DNA from: Galbitalea sp. SE-J8
GTDB taxonomy: Bacteria; Actinomycetota; Actinomycetes; Actinomycetales; Microbacteriaceae
Direction of reading: 5' to 3'
Length of the DNA stretch: 64,000 bases
NCBI RefSeq assembly: GCF_030345695.1
Contig: NZ_JAUASV010000005.1
Location: 1 to 64,000, forward strand
Below are positions 39,542 to 47,352 of the stretch, piece by piece. The notes beneath the pieces are model-generated. The model worked only from the letters and a program-made list of their open reading frames with translations. It was not told the DNA's origin and made no database searches. A program made the position numbers and the translations under genes. Numbering within the stretch: the first letter of the stretch is position 1; the number at the start of each line of letters is the position of its first letter.

Positions 39542-41283
39542 CCTCGCCCGGCGGCGACTTCGCGGTCGCGCTCCTCGCCGCCTTCGTGCGCGCGGGGGTG
39601 CGCGACGTCGTGGTCTGCCCCGGATCCCGCTCGCAGGCGCTCGCGCTCGCCGCGGCCGCGTTCGAGACCGCGGGACTCATCCGGTTGCGGGTGCGCGTCG
39701 ACGAGCGGGTCGCGGCGTTCCTCGCCCTCGGAATCGCGCGGGAGAGCGGAGCGCCCGCGCTCGTCGTCACGACCTCGGGCACCGCGGTCGCGAACCTGCA
39801 CCCGGCCGTGCTCGAGGCGCACCACGGCGGCGTGCCGCTCATCGTGATCTCCGCCGACCGGCCGGACGAGCTGCGCGGCATCGGCGCGAACCAGACCACC
39901 GAGCAGCGCGGCATCTTCGGGCCCGCCGCCGAGCTCGTCGACGTGCCCGCGCCGACCGGCGCGACGACGGATGCGGACCCCGCCGCGGTCGTCGCGCGCG
40001 TTCTCGGCGCGGCCGGTCCGGTGCACCTCAATGTCGCGTTCCGCGATCCGCTGAGCGGCGCGGTCGACCTCCCGGACCAAAAACGAAGGAGCGACCGAGC
40101 GGATGCCGCCGCAAGCGCCGCTCTCGCGCCCGAATCGCGCGGGACTCCTTCGTTTTCGGTGGCCGGTCGCGCGCCCCTCACGCAGGCTGACTCCGGCGCC
40201 CTGGTCGAGCCTGCCGATACCCCCGCGCCCCTCGCGGTCACCGCCGACGAGCACACCGTCGTCGTGGCCGGCGCGGGCGCCGGCCCGGCCGCCGAGCAGG
40301 CCGCCCGGGCGCTCGGCGCGCCGCTGCTCGCGGAGGTGGTGAGCGGGGCGCACTTCGGACCGAACCTCGTGGTGGACTACCGGAGCCTGCTGCGGCATCC
40401 GGAATTCGGCGGGACCGTGCGCCGGGCGATCGTGTTCGGTCGTCCGACGCTGAGTCGCGAGGCGCCGGCGCTCGTGCAGCGCCCGGACGTCGAGGCGATC
40501 GTCGTGCGCGGGCCCGGCGCCGAGGACTGGAACCCCGGCCGCCGGGTCGCGGTGTTCGCCGACGCGATCGAGGTGGCGGGCGATCCGGCACCGCGCGCGT
40601 GGTCCGGGCGCTGGGTCGCCGCGAGCCGCGCCGCGCTCGAGCGGCACGATGCCCCGCCGATCGACGTGCAGGTGTCGAGCGAGCCGGCCGACCAGGCCGC
40701 GTTCAACCGCGCGGTGCTCGCCGACCTGCGCGCCCCGGTCACGCGCCGCCGTCTCGTGGAGGCGGTGTGGCGGGCCACCTGGCCGCACGACCGGCTCGTG
40801 CTCGGCGCGAGCCGCCTCATCCGGGAGCTCGATCAGGTCGCGCCGGGCAAGCGCATCCGGGTGCACGCGAACCGCGGGCTCGCGGGCATCGACGGCACGG
40901 TCGCGACCGGCATCGGGGTCGCGCTCGCGAGCCAGGCGGGGCAGCATCCGCACGGCGTCACGCGGGTGCTGCTCGGCGACCTCGCGCTGCTGCACGACGC
41001 GGGCGCGCTGCTGGTCCCGGACGGCGAGGAGCGTCCGCGCATCCAGGTCATCGTGGGCGACGACCACGGCGGCACGATCTTCACCGGCCTCGAGGTCGCG
41101 TCGACGGCGGATGCGGCGGCCTTCGACCGGGTCATGCTCACCCCCCAGCACACGGACCTCGCGGCGCTCGCCGCCGCCTTCGGCTGGCGGCACGTGCGCG
41201 CGGACACCCGCCAGCGCCTGGAGGAGGCGCTCGCCCCGCTCGACGGCACGACGCTCGTCGAGGTCCCCCTGGCGGAGGGCTGA
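39538..41283 (+). CDS. menD: 2-Succinyl-5-enolpyruvyl-6-hydroxy-3-cyclohexene-1-carboxylate synthase
   Basis: A 581-residue ThDP enzyme that joins isochorismate and 2-oxoglutarate. Conserved parts are VVCPGSRSQALALAA, the cofactor-proton Glu in RVDERVAAFLALGIAR, TSGTAVANLHPAVLEA, RGIGANQTTEQRGIFG, LGASRLIRELDQVAPG, the ANRGLAGIDGTVATGIGVAL strand and the Mg site region around VIVGDDHGG. The stretch between about 180 and 235 (QKRRSDRADAAASAALAPES...) is unlike MenD and encodes an inverted DNA repeat (40080-40156). The start is coupled to the PLDc_N gene. Confidence 0.95.
   Translation: MTSPGGDFAVALLAAFVRAGVRDVVVCPGSRSQALALAAAAFETAGLIRLRVRVDERVAAFLALGIARESGAPALVVTTSGTAVANLHPAVLEAHHGGVPLIVISADRPDELRGIGANQTTEQRGIFGPAAELVDVPAPTGATTDADPAAVVARVLGAAGPVHLNVAFRDPLSGAVDLPDQKRRSDRADAAASAALAPESRGTPSFSVAGRAPLTQADSGALVEPADTPAPLAVTADEHTVVVAGAGAGPAAEQAARALGAPLLAEVVSGAHFGPNLVVDYRSLLRHPEFGGTVRRAIVFGRPTLSREAPALVQRPDVEAIVVRGPGAEDWNPGRRVAVFADAIEVAGDPAPRAWSGRWVAASRAALERHDAPPIDVQVSSEPADQAAFNRAVLADLRAPVTRRRLVEAVWRATWPHDRLVLGASRLIRELDQVAPGKRIRVHANRGLAGIDGTVATGIGVALASQAGQHPHGVTRVLLGDLALLHDAGALLVPDGEERPRIQVIVGDDHGGTIFTGLEVASTADAAAFDRVMLTPQHTDLAALAAAFGWRHVRADTRQRLEEALAPLDGTTLVEVPLAEG
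40080..40156. repeat. Inverted repeat embedded in the menD coding sequence
   Basis: AAAACGAAGGAG (40080-40091) is exactly repeated in inverse (CTCCTTCGTTTT, 40145-40156) around a 53-bp centre. The arms are markedly less GC-rich than menD. A second repeat-like word, CTGGTCGAGCCTGCCGATACC, follows about 45 bp later. Together they encode the linker that has no MenD similarity, suggesting an in-frame insertion of a mobile palindrome. Confidence 0.75.
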
Positions 41284-41295
41284 CCGACTCGCTCC

Positions 41296-41460
41296 GCTGG
41301 TCGGGTGTGGTCATTCCGCTGGTCGAGGGGTGTGGTCATTCCGCTAGTCGAGGAGCGTCCGAGCGCAGCGAGGTCGCGTCTCGAGACCATTGGTTCGCTG
41401 TGTTGTTGTGGTCTCGAGACGCGGGCGACTTCGTCGCGCGCTCCTCGACCGGCGGAGGGG
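41296..41460. repeat. Dispersed palindromic repeat cluster in the menD/menF convergent gap
   Basis: Two short starts (CCGCTGGTCG, about 41297 and 41319), a full forward copy (CTAGTCGAGGAGCGTCCGAG...CGCGTCTCGAGACCATT, 41344-41390) and a reverse copy (GTGGTCTCGAGACGCGGGCG...CTCCTCGACCGGCGG, 41408-41457) are present. The duplicated GTGTGGTCATTCCGCT at 41306 and 41331 suggests recent slippage. Confidence 0.85.
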
Positions 41461-41462
41461 AA

Positions 41463-42695
41463 CTACCCGAACGCCTCGACGATCGGCCGGAACTTCATCG
41501 TCGTCTCCGCGAGCTCCGTCTCGCCCGCCGAGCCCGCGACGATGCCGGCGCCGGCGTACGCGGTCACTCGCCCGGTCGACGAGACGTGGGCGCCGCGCAG
41601 CGCGACCGCCCACTCGCCGTCACCGGATGCCGAGACCCAGCCGATCGGACCGGCGTAGCGGCCGCGGTCGAACGGCTCCAGCGCTCGGATGAGCTCGAGC
41701 GCGGCATCCGTCGGCGTGCCCGCGACCGCGGCGGTCGGGTGCAGTGCCGCGATGAGGTCGAGCGACGACGAGCCGTCGACGAGCGCTCCCTCGACGTCGC
41801 TCGCGAGGTGCCAGAGGTTCGGCAGCTTGAGCGCGAACGGGTCGTCCGGCGCGCGCAGCCCGGCCGAGTGCGGGGCGAGGGCCTCGACGACCGACGCGAG
41901 CGCGTAGTGGTGCTCGTCGAGGTCCTTCGTCGAGGTCGCGAGCGTGACGGCGGCCTCGTGGTCGGACTCGGCGTCGGTGCCGCGGCCGATGCTCCCGGCG
42001 AGCACGCGCGCCGAGACCGTGCCGTGGTCGACGCGCACGAGCGTCTCCGGACTCGAGCCGATGAACCCGTTGACGGCGTAGGTGTAGGTGTCCGGGTATC
42101 CGAGGGCGAGCTCGGCGAGCACGCGCCGCAGGTCCGCGCCCTCGGGCAGCCGGCCGACGAGGTCGCGCGCGAGCACGACCTTGCGCACCGGGCCCGCGTC
42201 GATCGCGGCGAGCGCGCGGTCGACCGCGGCGACGTAGCCGGCGGCGTCGAGCGCGCCGGGCAGCAGCGAGATGCGGTACTCCGGGCCGAGCGGGGTCGGC
42301 TCGGGCAGCGGCCGGTCGCTCGCGATGCGCGTCACCCAGGTGGCCTCGTCGCGGCGGCCGATCACGAGCTCGGGCACGATGAGCACGGATGTCGCGGCCG
42401 AGTGCTCGCTGAACGCGAAGCTCCCGAAGGCCACGAGTCCCGATCCCGGCAGGCCGACGCGGTCGTCGATGCGCGCGGTCGCCACGAGCTCGCGCCAGGC
42501 GGCCGCGGCATCCGTCATCCGGTTCGGTCCCGTGAACTCGAGCCGCAGCGCCTCGCCGACGCCGGCGATGCCCTGTCCCTTGCGCAGGAACAGCAGCGGG
42601 TCGCGCGGGTCGAGCAGCTTGATGACCGGGCCGAGAGCGTCGACGGGCTCGCTCACGCCGGTGAGCGAGGGCAGCACGGTCGGGGTGGGACTCAC
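41463..42695 (-). CDS. menF: Isochorismate synthase
   Basis: A 410-residue chorismate-binding enzyme (first menaquinone step, chorismate to isochorismate). Diagnostic parts are RKVVLARDLVG (catalytic Lys), YTYAVNGFIGSSPETLVRV, ARVLAGSIGRGTD, EHHYALASVVEALAP, DLIAALHPTAAVAGTPTDAA (with the H-P-T-P/A-A-V-x-G signature) and FDRGRYAGPIGWVSASGDGE, with the Glu/Asp metal ligands present. The GTG at 42695 was chosen since TACCCT on the minus strand (42703-42708) lies seven bases before it; the longer frame is unlike the family. It converges on menD across a repeat cluster and is divergent from menG. Confidence 0.95.
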   Translation of the reverse strand: MSPTPTVLPSLTGVSEPVDALGPVIKLLDPRDPLLFLRKGQGIAGVGEALRLEFTGPNRMTDAAAAWRELVATARIDDRVGLPGSGLVAFGSFAFSEHSAATSVLIVPELVIGRRDEATWVTRIASDRPLPEPTPLGPEYRISLLPGALDAAGYVAAVDRALAAIDAGPVRKVVLARDLVGRLPEGADLRRVLAELALGYPDTYTYAVNGFIGSSPETLVRVDHGTVSARVLAGSIGRGTDAESDHEAAVTLATSTKDLDEHHYALASVVEALAPHSAGLRAPDDPFALKLPNLWHLASDVEGALVDGSSSLDLIAALHPTAAVAGTPTDAALELIRALEPFDRGRYAGPIGWVSASGDGEWAVALRGAHVSSTGRVTAYAGAGIVAGSAGETELAETTMKFRPIVEAFG

Positions 42696-42807
42696 TCGGT
42701 CCAGGGTACGCGGCAACGGACGACCCCGCGGGCCGGGGAGGCGGGACTTTGGGCCCCGCGAGCATCCGTCCGGGTCGGTCGCGGAGCCCCGCCGGTAGGA
42801 TCGTCGG

Positions 42808-43581
42808 GTGGCATCGGCGGACATGGAGAAGCACCCGGACGAGGTGTCGGGCATGTTCGACGACGTCGCCAGGCACTACGACCGCACCAACGACGTGCTC
42901 TCGGCCGGGCAGAGCATCCTCTGGCGGGTCGCGACCACGAAGGCCGTCGCCCCGGTCGCGGGCGAGCGCATCCTCGACGTCGCGGCCGGAACGGGCACGA
43001 GCTCGGCCGCCCTGGCGAGGTCCGGCGCGACGGTCGTCGCCGTCGACTTCTCGCCGGGCATGATCGCGGAGGGACGCAAGCGCCACCCGCGCATCGAGTT
43101 CATCGAGGCGGATGCCACGAGGCTGCCGTTCGGGGACGACGAGTTCGACGCCGCCACGATCAGCTTCGGGCTGCGCAACGTGCACGACCCGCGGGCGGCG
43201 CTCGCCGAGATGTACCGGGTGCTCAAGCCCGGCGGACGCATCGTGGTGTGCGAGTTCTCCCGGCCGCCGCGCGCGATCGTGCGCGCCGGCTACTACGGCT
43301 ACCTGAACGCCGTCATGCCGGTGGTCGCGAAGGTCAGCAGCTCGAACGCCGACGCCTACGACTACCTGGCCGAGTCGATCCGCGCCTGGCCCGACCAGGG
43401 CGAGCTGAGCCGCTGGCTGCGCGCCGTCGGCTTCACCCGGGTCGCCTACCGCAACCTCTCGGCGGGCGTCGTCGCCCTGCACCGCGGTCGCAAGCCGGCG
43501 GATGCGGCGGTGCTGGCATCCGTCGAGAAGCGCCGGACGCGCCGCAGCGCGGCCGCACCCGAGCCGCCGGCGCCGCAGTAG
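42808..43581 (+). CDS. menG: Demethylmenaquinone methyltransferase
   Basis: A 257-residue SAM-dependent C-methyltransferase (UbiE/MenG), the last step to menaquinone. VSGMFDDVARHYDRTNDVLS and the UbiE signature RILDVAAGTGTSSAALARSG (SAM loop), then VDFSPGMIAEGRKRH, the second signature F-G-L-R-N-V-H-D, then MYRVLKPGGRIVVCEFSRPP and the C-terminal YRNLSAGVVALHRGRKP are all in place. TAGGAT (42796-42801) lies six bases before the GTG (leaderless pattern). The polyprenyl synthase gene begins 56 bp after its stop. Confidence 0.96.
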   Translation: MASADMEKHPDEVSGMFDDVARHYDRTNDVLSAGQSILWRVATTKAVAPVAGERILDVAAGTGTSSAALARSGATVVAVDFSPGMIAEGRKRHPRIEFIEADATRLPFGDDEFDAATISFGLRNVHDPRAALAEMYRVLKPGGRIVVCEFSRPPRAIVRAGYYGYLNAVMPVVAKVSSSNADAYDYLAESIRAWPDQGELSRWLRAVGFTRVAYRNLSAGVVALHRGRKPADAAVLASVEKRRTRRSAAAPEPPAPQ

Positions 43582-43637
43582 CCCCCTCCGCAGCAGTCCA
43601 TCCCCCGGCGCCCCGCCCCCGACAGAATCGGTTCGAG

Positions 43638-44705
43638 ATGACCCCGAGCGCCACGAGCAGGCGTGCCAGCCGGCTGAGCTCCTCGTTCGGCTTCGGCGAG
43701 AGGCTGTTCGCCTCGGCCGAGGAGAAGCAGCTCGCGCGCGAGCTCGACGACGCGCTCGAGCGCATCGAGGGCGACCTGCGCGACGACATGCGCTTCAGCG
43801 ACTCGCTCGCCGACACCACCACGCGCTACCTGCTCGAGGCGGGCGGCAAGCGCGTGCGCCCGACGCTCACGCTGCTCACCGCGCAGCTCGGCGCCGGCAG
43901 CACCGACGACGTGCTCGCCGTGGCACGGGCCGTCGAGCTCATCCACCTCGCCTCGCTCTACCACGACGACGTGATGGACGACGCGACCATGCGTCGCGGC
44001 GTGCCGAGCGCCCAGCACGTCTGGGGAAACTCGGTCGCGATCCTCTCGGGCGACCTGCTGTTCGCGCGCGCGAGCCGGCTCGTCGCCGGCCTCGGTGAGG
44101 ACGCCATCCGTCTGCAGGCCGAGACCTTCGAGCGGCTCTGCCTCGGCCAGCTGCACGAGACCGTCGGCCCCGAGGACGGCGCCGATCCGATCGCGCACTA
44201 CCTGCGGGTGCTCTCCGACAAGACCGGATCGCTCATCGCGACGGCCGCCGAGACCGGCGTGATGATGTCCGGAGCGGATGCCGCCTACCGCGCGCCGGTG
44301 CGCGCGTACGGCGAGGGCATCGGTGTCGCCTTCCAGCTCGTCGACGACGTCATCGACCTGTCGCCCGCGACGGATGCCACCGGCAAGCGCGCCGGCACCG
44401 ACCTGCGCGCGGGGGTCGCCACACTGCCGCTGCTCTACCTGCGCGCCCAGGCCGCCGACGACCCGGATGCCGCCGCGCTGCTCGCGCGCCTGGAGGCCCC
44501 GCCGACGGGCGACGACGCGTTCGACGACGCCGCCTTCGACGCCGCGGTCGCCGAGCTGCGCGCCCACCCCGTGACCGAGCGCACGCTCGCCGAGGCCCGC
44601 CGCTGGGCCGCCGAGGCCGTGGCCGCGCTCGACGCGATCCCGGCGGGCGCCGTGACGCGCGCCCTCATCCGCTTCGCCGACTCGCTCGTCGAGCGCCAGG
44701 GCTGA
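43638..44705 (+). CDS. Polyprenyl diphosphate synthase (menaquinone side chain)
   Basis: A 355-residue all-helical trans-prenyltransferase. The first Asp-rich motif is IHLASLYHDDVMDDATMRRG, the second is AFQLVDDVIDLSPATD near 245, the substrate Lys is in GGKRVRPTL and the G-K-R-A-G-T-D-L block follows. It elongates farnesyl- or geranylgeranyl-diphosphate to the menaquinone tail length; chain length cannot be read, though small residues A-S-L before the DDxxD suggest a long product. The ATG at 43638 was chosen: the upstream frame runs for kilobases as an antisense shadow. It lies between menG and fprA. Confidence 0.93.
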   Translation: MTPSATSRRASRLSSSFGFGERLFASAEEKQLARELDDALERIEGDLRDDMRFSDSLADTTTRYLLEAGGKRVRPTLTLLTAQLGAGSTDDVLAVARAVELIHLASLYHDDVMDDATMRRGVPSAQHVWGNSVAILSGDLLFARASRLVAGLGEDAIRLQAETFERLCLGQLHETVGPEDGADPIAHYLRVLSDKTGSLIATAAETGVMMSGADAAYRAPVRAYGEGIGVAFQLVDDVIDLSPATDATGKRAGTDLRAGVATLPLLYLRAQAADDPDAAALLARLEAPPTGDDAFDDAAFDAAVAELRAHPVTERTLAEARRWAAEAVAALDAIPAGAVTRALIRFADSLVERQG

Positions 44706-44739
44706 GGCCCGCGCTCCCCGATCCCGTAAGGAACACCCC

Positions 44740-46107
44740 ATGACCACGCTGCGCCTCGCCATCGTCGGAGCAGGCCCGGCCGGCATCTACGCCGCCGACA
44801 TCCTGCGCAAGGCCGAGAGGAGGTTCGACGTCTCGATCGACCTGTTCGAGCGCCTGCCCGCGCCCTACGGACTCGTGCGCTACGGGGTCGCGCCCGACCA
44901 TCCGCGCATCAAGGGCATCGTCAACGCGCTGCGCGACGTGCTCGACGCGCACACCGTGCGGCTGTTCGGCAACGTCGACTTCGGCACCGACATCACGCTC
45001 GACGACCTGAAGCGGCACTACCACGCCGTGATCTTCTCGACGGGCTCGTTCTTCGACGCCCCGCTCGCGATCCCCGGCATCGACCTCGCGGGCAGCCACG
45101 GCGCGGCCGAGTTCGTGAACTGGTACGACGGCCACCCCGACGTGCCGCGCGAGTGGCCGCTCGATGCGGCATCCGTCGCGGTCATCGGCAACGGCAACGT
45201 CGCGCTCGACGTGGCGCGGATGCTCTCGAAGCACGCCGACGACCTGCTGCCGACCGAGATCCCCGACAACGTCTACCGGGGACTCGCGGCCTCGCCGGTC
45301 ACCGACGTGCACGTGTTCGGCCGGCGCGGGCCCGCCCAGGTGAAGTTCTCGCCGCTCGAGCTGCGCGAGCTCGGCGAGATGCGCGACGTCGACATGATCC
45401 TCGACGACGAGGACTTCGACTACGACGAGGCGTCGAAGACGGCGATCGCGACGAACAAGCAGATCCTCGTCATCGACCGGGTGCTGCAGCAGTGGCGGCA
45501 GCGTCCGGTGGGGCAGGCCGGCCGCAGACTGCACCTGCACTTCTACGCGGCGCCCACCGAGGTGCTCGGCGAGGGTGGCCGGGTCACCGGCATCCGTTAC
45601 GAGCGCACCGAGCCGGATGGCGCGGGCGGCGTGCGCGGCACCGGGGAGTTCCGCGAGGTCGGGGTGCAGGCGCTGTACCGCGCGGTCGGCTACTTCGGCT
45701 CGGTGCTGCCGGGGGTGCCGTTCGACGAGAAGCGCGGCGTCATCCCGAACCGCGAGGGCCAGGTCATCGGCGACGACGACCAGAAGGTGCCCGGTGTCTA
45801 CGCGACCGGCTGGATCAAGCGCGGGCCCGTGGGCCTCATCGGGCACACCAAGTCCGACGCGATGGAGACCGTCTCGCACCTCATCAACGACCAGGCGTCG
45901 TGGTGGAGCCCCGCCGACCCGTCGGAGCAGGCGATCCCCGCGCTGCTGGCCGCGCGCGGCGTCGAGTTCACGACCCTCGACGGATGGCACAACCTCGACG
46001 CCTACGAGATCGGCCTGGGCGAGCCCCGGGGCCGGGCCCGCGTCAAGGTCGTCGAGCGCGACGAGATGCTCCGCGCGTCGCAGCGCTCGCGTCCTGCCGC
46101 TGGTTGA
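44740..46107 (+). CDS. fprA: Ferredoxin/flavodoxin-NADP+ reductase, adrenodoxin-reductase type (FprA)
   Basis: A 455-residue FAD enzyme passing electrons between NADPH and ferredoxin. The FAD motif is RLAIVGAGPAGIYAADIL. YGLVRYGVAPDHPRIKGIVN is the hallmark of the adrenodoxin-reductase branch. The NADP motif is VIGNGNVALDVARMLSKHAD. The C-terminus has VYATGWIKRGPVGLIGHTKSDAMETV. The length matches Mycobacterium FprA. RBS-like TAAGGAAC precedes the ATG and it lies 34 bp after the polyprenyl synthase, so it may be in the same operon. The tail runs into the repeat block. Confidence 0.95.
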   Translation: MTTLRLAIVGAGPAGIYAADILRKAERRFDVSIDLFERLPAPYGLVRYGVAPDHPRIKGIVNALRDVLDAHTVRLFGNVDFGTDITLDDLKRHYHAVIFSTGSFFDAPLAIPGIDLAGSHGAAEFVNWYDGHPDVPREWPLDAASVAVIGNGNVALDVARMLSKHADDLLPTEIPDNVYRGLAASPVTDVHVFGRRGPAQVKFSPLELRELGEMRDVDMILDDEDFDYDEASKTAIATNKQILVIDRVLQQWRQRPVGQAGRRLHLHFYAAPTEVLGEGGRVTGIRYERTEPDGAGGVRGTGEFREVGVQALYRAVGYFGSVLPGVPFDEKRGVIPNREGQVIGDDDQKVPGVYATGWIKRGPVGLIGHTKSDAMETVSHLINDQASWWSPADPSEQAIPALLAARGVEFTTLDGWHNLDAYEIGLGEPRGRARVKVVERDEMLRASQRSRPAAG

Positions 46108-46977
46108 GGAGCCCGCGGCGGCCCGCCGGCCGGGCCGGCCGAGCCGGCCCCGCCCCGCCGGCCCCGCCCCGCTGGCCCCGCCCCGCTGGTCCGTCCCGCT
46201 GGTCCGCCCCGCTGGCCCGCCCCGCTGGTCGAGGAGCCCGCGAGCGGAGCGAGCTGGCGTCTCGAGACCACCACAGCTTCATCGGGCGGGTGGGTGGTCT
46301 CGAGACGCGTCCTCGCTGCGCTCGGGCGCTCCTCAACCAGCGGGGTATGACGCCGCCGCTGCTCCTCCGGGCGCGCCGCCCTGCGCGGCCCCACCGCGGA
46401 GACCCTCCCCTGGATCACGGAAATGCAGGAGCATCCGAGCGTCACCGCAGAGACGCTCGCGTGATTAGGGGGCCGGGCGCGCGTGCGTCGCGCTGCGCGC
46501 CTGCATTTCCGTGATGTCGGCGCTCGAGACCACCACGGATCGTTCGGGCGGGCGGGTGGTCTCGAGACGCGTCCTCGCTGCGCTCGGGCGCTCCTCAACC
46601 AGCGGGGTGTGACGCCGGCACCGCTCCTCCGGGCGCGCCGCCCGACGCGGCCCCACCGCGGAAACCCTCCCCTCGATCACGGAAATGCAGGAGCACCCGA
46701 GCGTCACCGGAGAGAGGTTCGCGTGATTCGGGGGCTGGGCGCGCGTGCGCCGCGCTGCGCTCCTGCATTTCCGTGATGTCGGCGGTCGGGACCACCACGG
46801 ATCGTTCGGGCGGACGGGTGGTTTCGAGACGCGTCCTCGCTGCGCTCGGGCGCTCCTCAACCAGCGAGCCGGCACCGGCGCTGCTCCTCCGGGCGCGCCA
46901 CCCACGACACAGCGGGTCGCCATCAGCCGCGTCGAGTTGGTGCGGTCGACCTCCGCGCCACCTTCGACGAGCGACCC
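46108..46977. repeat. 870-bp composite tandem repeat block (about 262-bp units), no gene
   Basis: GGTCTCGAGACGCGTCCTCG is found at 46296, 46558 and (as GGTTTCGAG...) 46819, so the unit is about 262 bp. Each unit joins the dispersed CTCGAGACC-type palindrome to a second inverted pair: ATCACGGAAATGCAGGAG (about 46415 and 46676) with its reverse complement CTGCATTTCCGTGAT (about 46500 and 46761). A first degenerate part (46140-46240) is a run of GCCCCGCTGGTC-like copies. Later bases up to 46977 include a partial unit and about 90 bp of unassigned sequence. Confidence 0.88.
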
Positions 46978-47088
46978 TCAGTCCTGGAAGCGGTCGGGCA
47001 CCCAGGTCGCGATCGAGATCGGCACGGTCGGCGGGAGGTCGATCGCGTCGGGGCGGATGCCGGCGCCGATGCTCGAGATGGGGTCCAT
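46978..47088 (-). CDS. Small 36-residue ORF of unknown function with strong RBS
   Basis: MDPISSIGAGIRPDAIDLPP, then TVPISIATWVPDRFQD, stop. A GAGGAGCG ribosome binding site lies at ideal distance before the ATG (minus strand 47097-47091), and codon third positions are mostly G or C. The product has a Pro/Ile-rich centre and no family I know. It may be a genuine small protein or a remnant. It follows a minus-strand gap of about 260 bp after cls. Confidence 0.45.
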   Translation of the reverse strand: MDPISSIGAGIRPDAIDLPPTVPISIATWVPDRFQD

Positions 47089-47192
47089 GATCGCTCCTCG
47101 TCTGATCGGCACGGTGCCTCTCACTACACAGATGTCCGGGAGGGGCGCATCCGTTGCCCGCGCTGAGGATCCTTTATCGAATCGTGATGATA

Positions 47193-47262
47193 GCCGTCGA
47201 GACAGTGGCCGTCGAGACAGTGGCCGTCGAGACAGTGGCCGTCGAGACAGTGGCCGTCGACA
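47193..47262. repeat. Four and a half 15-bp tandem repeats
   Basis: GCCGTCGAGACAGTG occurs without change at 47193, 47208, 47223 and 47238; a partial GCCGTCGACACG follows at 47253. It is in the gap beyond the cardiolipin synthase stop. A second, looser family of GGTCGTCCGGCGCC / GGTCGTGCAACGCC words follows to about 47340. Confidence 0.92.
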
Positions 47263-47352
47263 CGACCGCTGCACGGTCGTGCGGCGCCACTGCCCGGTCG
47301 TCCGGCGCCGCTGCACGGTCGTGCAACGCCACCGCACGGGAGTGGGAGCGGC

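Noticed and set aside
40599-43637. A 1368-codon frame leading into the polyprenyl synthase
   Set aside because: Everything before the ATG at 43638 is a shadow of menD, menF and menG with no domain; only the last 355 codons are real.
46108-46880. Repeat block considered as a CRISPR array
   Set aside because: Units of about 262 bp are too long, there are no unique spacers of uniform size, and no cas genes lie in the window.
46108-46950. Plus- and minus-strand ORFs of 60-290 codons within the repeat block
   Set aside because: They repeat with the DNA unit, are Arg/Pro-rich in every frame, and lack ribosome binding sites.
47193-47262. 15-bp repeats considered as iterons of a replication origin
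   Set aside because: No replication gene, DnaA boxes or AT-rich stretch nearby; similar repeats occur at many gene ends.
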